Shown: positions 43,203 through 50,530 of the stretch, piece after piece | How the letters are laid out: each line of letters starts with the position of its first letter | How positions within the stretch are numbered: position 1 is the first letter of the stretch | Assembly (NCBI GenBank): GCA_030835025.1 | Contig: JAUQWS010000031.1 | Location: 1-50,530, forward strand | Length of the DNA stretch: 50,530 nt | Source of the DNA: Ignavibacteria bacterium | Lineage (GTDB): Bacteria > Bacteroidota > Ignavibacteria > Tepidaquicellales > OLB5 | Direction: 5' to 3' | Program-made: the position numbers and the translations under genes | The notes under the pieces: generated by a model | Told to the model about the DNA's origin: nothing | Databases searched by the model: none | The model's input: only the letters and a program-made list of their open reading frames with translations

Positions 43203-45269
43203 CTATTTCAATGATTTGAGATACTCGTGGATTTCGTATTGTGACCGACGTTTCTCAGATTCCGGAAGTTCCCTAAAGAGGTTTTGCTGCTTTTCGTCAA
43301 TGACCCTTGCTTTCACATTATCTGCCAGCTTGATATCTATTATGTTTCTTACCTGCTTTTTCAAATCCGGGTCATATATTGGGAATGCCACTTCTATTCG
43401 TCTGCTCAAATTCCTTTTCATCCAGTCAGCCGAGGAGAGGAATATTTTTTCATTACCTGCATTATTAAAAATGTATACCCTGTCATGCTCAAGAAATCTG
43501 TCAACAATACTGATACCGGAAATGTTCTCGCTCATTTCTTTCATGCCGGGGATCAGGCAGCAGATACCGCGCACTATCATAAGTACTCTTACACCGGCTT
43601 CGCTTGCATCATACAATTTCTTAATTATCCTTTCGTCTTCCAGGCTGTTCAGTTTGATAGTAATTGCAGCCGGCAATCCTTTCTTCGCATTCTCAATTTC
43701 ATTTTCAATCAGCGCCTGAAAACCCTGCCTCATGCCGTACTGGGCAACTAAAAGGTGTTTAAACTGATACCCGGGATCCTTGCCTTCAAGGTATTCAAAT
43801 ACTTTTTCAACCTCCTCAGTCAATTCTTCATTAACAGTAAATAAACCGTAATCAGTGTATAATTTTGCAGTCTTTTCGTTGAAATTACCGGTTGAAAGGT
43901 ATGCGTACTTTTTAAGCTTTCCGGCTTCAAGCCTAGTTATGAGTGCGATCTTTGCATGCACTTTCAGACCCGGGAGGCTGTAGAGCACTTTTACTCCTGC
44001 TTTCTGCATTTCTTCGGCACTCTGTATATTTATTTCTTCATCAAAGCGGGCTTTCACTTCTACAAATGCAGTAACATCCTTGCCGCGGTGAGCCGCTTTT
44101 ACAAGAGAATTCACTATTCTCGAATCCTTTGCAACCCTGTATTGGGTTATTTTGATAGATTTAACAGCGGGGTCTTTTGCAGCGTGCGCTATTGCATTAA
44201 CTACATAATCGTAATTGTGATATGGAAAATAAAACAGATGATCTTTCTTTTTTGATGCAGTAAAAACGTTTGTATGTGTCTCAAAGTCTTTGTGTTTAAG
44301 CGGTTTAAGTTCCGTATACTCAAGGCTTTTTATCCCGGGGTTGGGGAACCTGAAGAAATCACTGAAATTATGATATCTCCCCCCCGGATAGAGATCTTCA
44401 TCTGCCAGGAGCAATGCTTCCCTAAGGTATCTCAAAAAACTTGAAGACATATTACTGTCATAAAGAAATCTGCTCGGAGCCCCGCTTCCGCGCTTTGCCA
44501 AACCTTTTTTTATCTTTTCAAGAAGATTACCACTGAACTCGTCCTCAATATAAAGTTCTGCATCGCGTGTCAGTTTGACGGCATATGATTCGTGGATATT
44601 ATATCCATAGAATATCTGCGGCAAAAACAGCCTTATTACATCATCCAAAAATATAATATAATTGTTATTGCCTATTTTGGGAAGCAGAATGAAACGGTTA
44701 ATATGATTCGTTGGTATTTCTACAATTGCATACTTGAACCTGTTTTGCTTTTCTGTTTTTGCCTTTCCCTGCGGCAGTTTTGCAGAGAGCTTTATTGCAA
44801 GATATAACCGCTGATTACGCAAAAACGGTGTGATCTTTTTCTTTACAATTATCATTGGCATAATATGAGGGACAACCTGCTCATTGAATATCTCGGCAAC
44901 GAAATCCCTTTGTACAGGATCCAACTGAGTATGATCCACAAGGAAAATATTGTTCTTTTCAAGCTCAGGTCTGATACCTTTTGTATATATACCGCCATAT
45001 TCTTCCTGCAGCCTGAAAACTGTCTTCGATATCCTGTCGAGAAGTTTGTTGACATCAAATTTAAGTTCTTTTTGGGTCTTTTTCTTCAGATTGACGAGTG
45101 CTCTTAACGAAGCAACCCTTACGCGGAAGAACTCATCAAGGTTAGATGAAAAGATCGCAAGAAATTTTATCCTGTCATAAAGCGGTACCTCAGGGTTGCC
45201 GGCTTCCTGCAGTACCCTGTGGTTGAACGATAACCAGCTTATCTCTCTGTTAAAAAACCTGTATTCCAT
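43203..45269 (-). CDS. ppk: Polyphosphate kinase 1
   Basis: A 688-residue PPK1, which makes polyphosphate from ATP via a phosphohistidine. The N-terminal domain begins 'YRFFNREISWLSFNHRVLQE'. The middle domain has 'PYHNYDYVVNAIAHAA'. The catalytic His lies in 'LPGLKVHAKIALI', and the second phospholipase-D-like half has 'SSADWMKRNLSRRIEVAFP'. Length is normal for the family. It follows sixA by 25 bp, so they are probably co-transcribed. It is membrane-associated in other bacteria. Confidence 0.96.
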   Translation of the reverse strand: MEYRFFNREISWLSFNHRVLQEAGNPEVPLYDRIKFLAIFSSNLDEFFRVRVASLRALVNLKKKTQKELKFDVNKLLDRISKTVFRLQEEYGGIYTKGIRPELEKNNIFLVDHTQLDPVQRDFVAEIFNEQVVPHIMPMIIVKKKITPFLRNQRLYLAIKLSAKLPQGKAKTEKQNRFKYAIVEIPTNHINRFILLPKIGNNNYIIFLDDVIRLFLPQIFYGYNIHESYAVKLTRDAELYIEDEFSGNLLEKIKKGLAKRGSGAPSRFLYDSNMSSSFLRYLREALLLADEDLYPGGRYHNFSDFFRFPNPGIKSLEYTELKPLKHKDFETHTNVFTASKKKDHLFYFPYHNYDYVVNAIAHAAKDPAVKSIKITQYRVAKDSRIVNSLVKAAHRGKDVTAFVEVKARFDEEINIQSAEEMQKAGVKVLYSLPGLKVHAKIALITRLEAGKLKKYAYLSTGNFNEKTAKLYTDYGLFTVNEELTEEVEKVFEYLEGKDPGYQFKHLLVAQYGMRQGFQALIENEIENAKKGLPAAITIKLNSLEDERIIKKLYDASEAGVRVLMIVRGICCLIPGMKEMSENISGISIVDRFLEHDRVYIFNNAGNEKIFLSSADWMKRNLSRRIEVAFPIYDPDLKKQVRNIIDIKLADNVKARVIDEKQQNLFRELPESEKRRSQYEIHEYLKSLK

Positions 45270-45294
45270 TATGCGCCTTGTTTCATTCCTTTAT

Positions 45295-45792
45295 TCAGTA
45301 ATACATCTTTGGATATTTGAAGTAAGCCAGCGTTCCTTTGCTTGACTGGATCGAGTTCCAATCAAAGCCTTTGGTGAAATCTATTCTTACTATTGAGCAT
45401 GTCGGCATGTTGGATATCTCTTCACCTGCTAAATAATTAGCGTAATCAGTAATGCCGTAGTTGTGGCCGACTAACATAAGCTTCTTTATGCTGTGATCAA
45501 CCCCCGAGATCACCTCGGCAAAATCTTCAATTGCTGCCATGTAAAGCTTATCGTTTCGCAAGATCTTTTTCTCATCATATCCGGTTTCGCGGGCTACTCT
45601 CTTTGCCGTACTGAAAGCTCTTTTGGCTGGACTCGAAATTATCAGTCCGGGATTGTCACCAAGTTCTGCAAGTATCTTTCCCATTAGCGGAGCATCGTTT
45701 TTGCCTCGCTTGTTCAACGGTCTTTCGATATCACCAACACCGGGCGATTCCCAGCTTGATTTAGCATGCCTGAGCAGAAGCAGCGATTTCAT
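45295..45792 (-). CDS. sixA: SixA-like phosphohistidine phosphatase
   Basis: A 165-residue histidine phosphatase superfamily protein. The catalytic 'LLLLRHAKSSW' places Arg8-His9 at the N-terminus, with 'DIERPLNKRGKNDAP' and the second catalytic His in 'LMLVGHNYGI'. The 'RHAKSSW' form is typical of SixA proteins, which dephosphorylate His-containing phosphotransfer domains or PTS proteins. It precedes ppk by 25 bp. Whether it acts on phosphohistidine of a kinase or has a role linked to polyphosphate is unknown. Confidence 0.87.
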   Translation of the reverse strand: MKSLLLLRHAKSSWESPGVGDIERPLNKRGKNDAPLMGKILAELGDNPGLIISSPAKRAFSTAKRVARETGYDEKKILRNDKLYMAAIEDFAEVISGVDHSIKKLMLVGHNYGITDYANYLAGEEISNMPTCSIVRIDFTKGFDWNSIQSSKGTLAYFKYPKMYY

Positions 45793-45859
45793 TAATAATC
45801 AAAATTAGTTAAATACATCGTTATTATCAGTGAACTAATACAAATAAATATGCCCAATA

Positions 45860-47605
45860 TCATTTAGTTTTAGCAATCCATTCATCAATTTTCTTTTCAA
45901 GCAAACCAAGCGGAATGGCGCCGTTTTTAAGAACATTGTCATGAAAATCCTTCACATTAAACTTGCTGCCAAGCTCGCGCTCTGCTTTCTTCCTAAGCTC
46001 TTTCAGTTTAAGCTCACCGATTTTGTAAGCCAAAGCCTGTCCCGGCCAGGATATATACCTGTCAATTTCCGAACGAATATCAAGATCTGAGTTCGGAGTA
46101 TTCTTCCTCATGAATTCATAAGCCTCTTCTCTGGTCCATCCTTTTTCATGAATTCCGGTATCAACTACAAGCCTGCATGCACGCCAAATTTCAAATGTTA
46201 ATGCGCCGTAACGCTGGTACAGATCTTCATACATACCGGATTCGTATCCAAGATACTCGGCATATAATCCCCAGCCCTCTACAAAAGCTGTAACTGAATA
46301 ATCTCTTCGGAATTTCGGAAGATCTTTAAGTTCCTGCGCTATTGAGATCTGCAAATGATGACCCGGAACTGCCTCGTGGAGCGCAAGAGCTGTCATGGTA
46401 TAAATAGGTCGCGAAGGCAAATCGTAAGTGTTTACATAAAAATACCCGGGCCTTGAGCGGTCCTCCGGCGCCGAATAATAATAAGCCGCGGGGGCAGATT
46501 TTGCACGGAACTCCTCCATCTCAAACAGGTCATACTTTGCTTCGGGCAATCTGCCGAAAAGACCGGGGAGCTTTGTATCCATTTTTGAAAGGATCGACCT
46601 GAATCCGTTCAGAAGGTCATCTTTGTTTGAATAATAGAATTTGCTGTCTGTTTTTAAGTACGTATTGAACTCATCAAGGCTGCCAGTGAAACCAATTTCA
46701 TTTTTAAGCTTTTCCATTTCCCCCCGGATGCGATCAACTTCTTTCATTCCAAGGTTATGGATCTCTTCTGCAGTCATGTCCAGCGTTGTATAATATTTCA
46801 CTGAATTTTGGTAACGTTCCCTGCCGTCAGGGAGCGAAGAAATGCCCGCATCTTTTCTGCAATTAGGAAGATATTCAGTCTTCACAAATTCATACAGTCT
46901 CCGGTATGAAGCATAAACTTCGTTTTCTACCAGATTTTTGAGTGAGTCTTTGAGCTCGGTTTTCTCTTCAGATGTCAATGAATTTTCGCCGTCAATGGGC
47001 TTGTAGAAAATAGATTCAGCGGCAGGAACATTGAAAATGTTTTCCATTTGCGGAAGTGTCTGTACAATAATAAAATCAGGCGGCATAAGTTTTAAAGCCA
47101 TACCTTTTTTCATGTTGTCAATTGCATCATTCACCTGGTTTTTGAAGGCTCTGAGGCGCTTGAAATATTTCAGGTATTCCTCTTTGGTGACAAGCGGCTG
47201 AACGCGTACAATCTGCGGAAAACCGATATGAATACCCCATTGCTGGCCCAGCGGCATATAATGATATTTGAACTTTTCGCCCTCAAGCGATAATTCCAGT
47301 GACCTCCTGAAGAGGTCATTGTTAAGCTTGTCGTCTTCTGTCAGCGTGGTGTAATCAATTTCATTCAGCCGCCCGAGGAAATAACGGACCTTTTCGTAAT
47401 AAATGGTATTTGCGCTATCTGAATTATCGGAGAGCCTGTCATCGAATCTGTGATCACCCTCGTAAGTGGCGCCTTCGGGATTATTTACACGGTTATACTC
47501 TTCGTAATCATCAAAGATCTGCCAGAGTTTCTTATCATGCTCCTGTGATGAGAGAATTTGTGTCATGGTAATAATTAACAGCAATACTTTGCTTAATTTT
47601 TTCAT
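45860..47605 (-). CDS. Exported DUF885 family putative metallopeptidase
   Basis: About 581 residues from the ATG at 47605, chosen because it starts a signal peptide (MKKLSKVLLLIITMTQILSS); the frame to 47683 adds an unlikely 26-residue leader. The family motif 'ALHEAVPGHHLQIS' (an HExxx-GHH zinc-site type) is present, along with 'VEGWGLYAEYLGYESGMYED' and 'YISWPGQALAYKIGE', conserved in DUF885 proteins. It is probably a periplasmic zinc carboxypeptidase or dipeptidase-like enzyme; activity is inferred from the family motif. It is isolated from its neighbours by short AT-rich gaps. Confidence 0.88.
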   Translation of the reverse strand: MKKLSKVLLLIITMTQILSSQEHDKKLWQIFDDYEEYNRVNNPEGATYEGDHRFDDRLSDNSDSANTIYYEKVRYFLGRLNEIDYTTLTEDDKLNNDLFRRSLELSLEGEKFKYHYMPLGQQWGIHIGFPQIVRVQPLVTKEEYLKYFKRLRAFKNQVNDAIDNMKKGMALKLMPPDFIIVQTLPQMENIFNVPAAESIFYKPIDGENSLTSEEKTELKDSLKNLVENEVYASYRRLYEFVKTEYLPNCRKDAGISSLPDGRERYQNSVKYYTTLDMTAEEIHNLGMKEVDRIRGEMEKLKNEIGFTGSLDEFNTYLKTDSKFYYSNKDDLLNGFRSILSKMDTKLPGLFGRLPEAKYDLFEMEEFRAKSAPAAYYYSAPEDRSRPGYFYVNTYDLPSRPIYTMTALALHEAVPGHHLQISIAQELKDLPKFRRDYSVTAFVEGWGLYAEYLGYESGMYEDLYQRYGALTFEIWRACRLVVDTGIHEKGWTREEAYEFMRKNTPNSDLDIRSEIDRYISWPGQALAYKIGELKLKELRKKAERELGSKFNVKDFHDNVLKNGAIPLGLLEKKIDEWIAKTK

Positions 47606-47731
47606 TTCACGCTGCTGTGTTATGTTAAATAGATTACGTTTCAAAATTTGCTGCGGCATGCCGGAAGGGAAGAACTGATACAATTTTTGTTATAATAAAC
47701 AAATAATCAAGACATCAAAAAGCCTTATTTA

Positions 47732-49195
47732 CTATTCCTTTAGAAAGACCCTGATATCTATTGTTTCCCACGTGGTTTGATCTGCGATCAGGTAATCAAT
47801 AATATCTCTGGAAGTCTTGTATTCATCGCCTTCTTTTCTGTATGCATAAATGGGTACACTTGTACAATTGTTGACAGTATCCTTGTAGTCCTTTACCAGT
47901 CTTATTCCCGGAATGCTTTCTATTTCCTTTAAAGTAACATCTTCATCAACAAACGGCGAGCCTTCCAGATAGCTGCACCAGATTATCAGTGCTTTATCAT
48001 ACCTGTTCACATTTGATTGTGATAATAGAGTGAACTTCTCGCCGCCGGTCTGGGATTCATCAAGTGCATTTGCAAGCTGATGCATGTTCGATATAAGTCT
48101 GTAAGAAGGGTAATTCTCTGCAGCAAACTCTGTGATGTTATCGGATACTTTTTCAATTTCGAATTTGTTATGGAACGGTGTTGAATAAGGGCCGAGTGTG
48201 AACATCAGGAAAAGAAAAACTGCCATAAGAATATACTTAACGGCACTTATCCGAACAGATGTGTAAATAAAGCTTAAGCCAACTGCCGAGATGATCCCGA
48301 ATGCAGGACCCACTACTGCTATATACCTTAGCTGCCCGATACTGCATGTAAGGTTCAGCCCTTTAAGCGCAAGAAGAGTCTGGAGAGCTATTCCTAAAAA
48401 AACATATAATATGAGAAGCGAATAATCCTTCATCTGTTTCTTAAGTAACAGGTAAATACTTCCGGCAGCAAAGAACGCCGCCTGAAGGAATCCGTATATC
48501 TTTGCAGAGTGAAGCAGGTAATAATACCAGTCAACGCCGGCATCTATTTTGAGCAGCCGTGTGTGCAATGTCATATCATAAAAAAACTGTGACGGGTTTG
48601 CAGTAATTATAGTGGTGTAAAGGTACCATGCCGCAGGTCCAAAAAGTACCCATGGCAAAACTCTCCACTCTTTCCTGTAAGCGTATATTAGGAAATAAAT
48701 ACCTGCCGCATAAAAATATTCCGTGCGGAAAATGAAAACTAGCGATGAAGATATCATAGCCGCCCTGGGCATGTTCTTAATGTAATAATAGAATGAGAGG
48801 ATGATCAGGAGTCCCGCAGGAAGCTCTGCAAGTGATGTGTATGATACATTGAACAAGACCGGCTGAAATCCGATAATCGGTATTACCCACTCAGCATATT
48901 TTACGCCTTTTAGATCGAGTATCTTATACGCTATATATATAGTAAGAATGAATAAGAGCGCCGAGGCTATCTGCACTCCTTTTAGCCCTAACTTAGCCGG
49001 CAGTGCGAAAAGCAGGACACGGCCCATCCTGTGCCATGCACCGATGCTTTGACCAAATGAATCCAAATAGTGGCGGTTATAATTGAAATGGCTTGAGTCG
49101 TCAATGAAATAGAATCCATCAGAATTCGCTATCCACACTGCCTGAACGGTGAGCACAACTATCCACAGAATGTATTTTATTCTTGAGCTATCCAA
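47732..49195 (-). CDS. Multi-spanning membrane protein, GT-C glycosyltransferase-like
   Basis: A 487-residue inner-membrane protein with about ten or eleven hydrophobic helices across residues 8-335, then a soluble C-terminal domain of about 150 residues. An acidic pair in the first extracytoplasmic loop ('FYFIDDSSHFNYNRHYLD') resembles the DD/DE motif of GT-C enzymes, which use lipid-linked sugars. The architecture fits that class, but no family signature is decisive. The C-terminal domain ('LISNMHQLANALDESQTGGE', 'ALIIWCSYLEGSPF') would face the periplasm. An O-antigen or lipid glycosylation role is a guess. Confidence 0.75.
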   Translation of the reverse strand: MDSSRIKYILWIVVLTVQAVWIANSDGFYFIDDSSHFNYNRHYLDSFGQSIGAWHRMGRVLLFALPAKLGLKGVQIASALLFILTIYIAYKILDLKGVKYAEWVIPIIGFQPVLFNVSYTSLAELPAGLLIILSFYYYIKNMPRAAMISSSLVFIFRTEYFYAAGIYFLIYAYRKEWRVLPWVLFGPAAWYLYTTIITANPSQFFYDMTLHTRLLKIDAGVDWYYYLLHSAKIYGFLQAAFFAAGSIYLLLKKQMKDYSLLILYVFLGIALQTLLALKGLNLTCSIGQLRYIAVVGPAFGIISAVGLSFIYTSVRISAVKYILMAVFLFLMFTLGPYSTPFHNKFEIEKVSDNITEFAAENYPSYRLISNMHQLANALDESQTGGEKFTLLSQSNVNRYDKALIIWCSYLEGSPFVDEDVTLKEIESIPGIRLVKDYKDTVNNCTSVPIYAYRKEGDEYKTSRDIIDYLIADQTTWETIDIRVFLKE

Positions 49196-49263
49196 TGATC
49201 TAGATTAAACTACAAAGTATACTTATCAAACACTGCTATCTATGAAATAAGGAATTGTTCGGA

Positions 49264-49290
49264 TATCAGGAAAGAATACTATCCCTGATA
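49264..49290 (-). terminator. Weak hairpin downstream of tRNA-Thr
   Basis: A 7-bp stem (tatcagg / cctgata) with a 13-base loop lies 18 bp past the tRNA 3' end on the minus strand. There is no clear T run, so it may be a processing or weak termination signal. Confidence 0.3.
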
Positions 49291-49307
49291 AATGACAAGA
49301 TCTATTG

Positions 49308-49380
49308 AGCTGGTGGGCGGACTTGAACCGCCGACCTGCTGATTACGAATCAGCTGCTCTACCAGCTGAGCTACACCAGC
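49308..49380 (-). tRNA. tRNA-Thr (anticodon CGU)
   Basis: A 73-nt cloverleaf on the minus strand: acceptor arm gctggtg/caccagc, D arm gctc/gagc, anticodon stem gctga/tcagc with loop ttcgtaa (anticodon CGT in DNA), TΨC arm ggcgg/ccgcc with ttcaagt loop, discriminator T. CCA is not encoded. It decodes ACG. It lies between ahcY and the membrane-protein gene, all on the minus strand. Confidence 0.96.
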
Positions 49381-49385
49381 TTATT

Positions 49386-49426
49386 CAATTTACAATTCTC
49401 AATTGTTCATTGCTCATTGTAAATTG
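49386..49426. repeat. 11-bp inverted repeat between ahcY and tRNA-Thr
   Basis: caatttacaat and attgtaaattg pair perfectly around 19 bases that themselves contain repeated 'ttcatt/ctcatt' units. It lies 10 bp after the ahcY stop and could slow or end ahcY transcription, although it lacks a GC core. Confidence 0.45.
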
Positions 49427-49435
49427 ATCATTGTA

Positions 49436-50530
49436 CTAATACCTGTACCACTCAGGCTTGTAAGGACCGTCAACTTCGACGCCGATATATTTAGCCTGTT
49501 CAGGGGTTAATTTCTCGAGCTTAGCACCTACTTTGTCAAGATGCAGTCTTGCAACTTTCTCATCAAGATGCTTTGGAAGTACATAAACCTTATTCTCGTA
49601 ATTGGTATGATTATTCCACAGCTCAATCTGGGCAAGAGTCTGATTTGTGAATGAGTTTGACATTACAAATGAAGGATGTCCCATTGCGCAGCCCAGATTT
49701 ACCAGTCTGCCTTCAGCAAGCACCAGTATTTCTTTGCCGTTTAAGTTGTAAAGATCAACCTGCGGCTTGATAACTATTTTCGTGTTTCCGTAGTTCTTAT
49801 TCAGCCATGCCATATCAATTTCATTATCAAAATGCCCAATGTTGCAAACTATGGCTTTATCTTTCATAGATCTGAAATGCCTCTCGGTGATTATATTAAG
49901 GTTGCCGGTTGCTGTCACCAGTATATCGCAAACCTTTGCGGCTTCATCCATTGTGGTGACCTGGTAACCATCCATAGCTGCCTGCAGGGCGCATATCGGG
50001 TCAGCTTCCGTTACCATTACTCTTGCACCGGCACCGCGGAGTGACTGTGCAGAGCCTTTTCCAACATCTCCGTAACCTGCTACAACTGCGACCTTGCCTG
50101 CCATCATAATATCAGTTGCGCGCCTGATTGCATCAACGAGTGATTCTTTACACCCATATTTGTTATCGAACTTTGATTTGGTGACAGAATCATTCACATT
50201 AATGCACGGAAGAGGCAATGTGCCTTTCTTCATTCTTTCATACAGCCTGTGAACGCCTGTAGTGGTTTCTTCTGATATTCCTTTGATGCCGGCTATCAGC
50301 TCGGGATAGTTATCCAGGACCATGTTAGTCAGGTCGCCGCCGTCATCCAGTATCATATTAAGTGGCTTATCGAATGAACCAAAGAACAAAGTCTGCTCAA
50401 TACACCAGTTGAATTCTTCTTCGTTCATACCTTTCCATGCGTAGACAGGTATTCCTGCTGCAGCTACTGCTGCTGCTGCGTGATCCTGTGTAGAAAAAAT
50501 ATTGCATGATGACCATTTCACCTCTGCGCC
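49436..50530 (-). CDS. ahcY: S-adenosylhomocysteinase, 5' end beyond the window
   Basis: The last 364 codons of SAH hydrolase, which splits S-adenosylhomocysteine into adenosine and homocysteine. The frame stays open to the window edge, reading '[17 protein letters not shown]', so the N-terminal part is missing rather than truncated. NAD-binding '[20 protein letters not shown]', '[11 protein letters not shown]', '[10 protein letters not shown]' and the C-terminal 'PYKPEWYRY' with the NAD-contacting Lys/Tyr tail are present. It recycles the SAH produced by methyltransferases, two of which are encoded elsewhere in this window. Any upstream regulator lies outside the window. Confidence 0.96.
   Translation of the reverse strand, partial: GAEVKWSSCNIFSTQDHAAAAVAAAGIPVYAWKGMNEEEFNWCIEQTLFFGSFDKPLNMILDDGGDLTNMVLDNYPELIAGIKGISEETTTGVHRLYERMKKGTLPLPCINVNDSVTKSKFDNKYGCKESLVDAIRRATDIMMAGKVAVVAGYGDVGKGSAQSLRGAGARVMVTEADPICALQAAMDGYQVTTMDEAAKVCDILVTATGNLNIITERHFRSMKDKAIVCNIGHFDNEIDMAWLNKNYGNTKIVIKPQVDLYNLNGKEILVLAEGRLVNLGCAMGHPSFVMSNSFTNQTLAQIELWNNHTNYENKVYVLPKHLDEKVARLHLDKVGAKLEKLTPEQAKYIGVEVDGPYKPEWYRY

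Noticed and set aside
43216-43751. Two overlapping plus-strand open frames of 155-167 residues
   Set aside because: Both are antisense to the conserved C-terminal part of ppk and contradict each other.
47606-47703. Extension of the DUF885 protein and palindromes (cggcatgccg; tttgtt/aacaaa)
   Set aside because: The extra residues precede an obvious signal peptide. The palindromes are short and of a kind expected by chance.
49436-49520. Possible SAH riboswitch for ahcY
   Set aside because: The 5' end of ahcY is outside the window; what is visible here is its 3' end, so nothing can be said about a leader.

Overview
The window looks like a chromosomal segment of a bacterium from the Ignavibacteria / Chlorobi side of the Bacteroidota lineage. 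The evidence is four secreted proteins ending in type IX secretion (T9SS) sorting domains of the 'NYPNPFNP ... GVYFYKL' kind, a CarboxypepD_reg-type TonB-dependent receptor, a DUF3667 zinc-ribbon membrane protein, candidate TAnnTTTG promoter boxes and frequent TTG/GTG starts with weak ribosome binding sites. This placement is inferred from protein families; no rRNA gene is present. Coding is dense and mostly on the minus strand. I see no phage, insertion sequence or CRISPR array. The only gene-free stretch over 300 bp (34712-35105) is filled with hairpin-forming dispersed-type repeats.

Layout. 0-10 kb (minus): a compact run of crotonase, HtrA-like protease with TPRs, sdhA, sdhB, an unknown protein, obgE, surE, an esterase and a methyltransferase; several pairs overlap or abut. 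10-13.9 kb: a small zinc-ribbon protein, an EamA transporter, a DUF3667 protein (plus), a methyltransferase and a YncE-like propeller lipoprotein. 13.9-23.6 kb: a surface/secretion block holding a BNR-repeat protein, an M14 zinc carboxypeptidase, a TonB-dependent receptor, an orphan protein, a Ycf48-like protein and an SBBP-repeat protein; four of these are T9SS cargo. 23.6-30.2 kb (minus): mfd, rsmA and a penicillin-acylase-family hydrolase. 30.3-34.4 kb (plus): exported thioredoxin-TPR protein, SH3-like membrane protein, purS, purQ, tatA, gatA. 35.1-38.1 kb (plus): flavin reductase, a pentameric ligand-gated ion channel (pLGIC) homologue and a Tat-exported flavin amine oxidase in a tight three-gene run. 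38.1-49.2 kb: an HExxH lipoprotein, arsC, a five-PAS sensor kinase, tonB, ppk with sixA, a DUF885 hydrolase and a multi-spanning membrane protein. The right end holds tRNA-Thr(CGU) and the 3' part of ahcY, cut by the window edge.

The most interesting item is the pLGIC homologue at 35680-36753. It has the FPFDEQ loop, four membrane helices and an M2 segment that aligns with Cys-loop receptor pores, and it sits between a flavin reductase and an amine oxidase. That arrangement suggests an amine-sensing or amine-using unit. Second-tier items are near-identical T9SS tail DNA in two neighbouring genes (sequence homogenisation), covarying hairpin repeats at 34.9 kb, three convergent gene pairs sharing stop-codon bases, and sdhAB without an adjacent membrane anchor gene.
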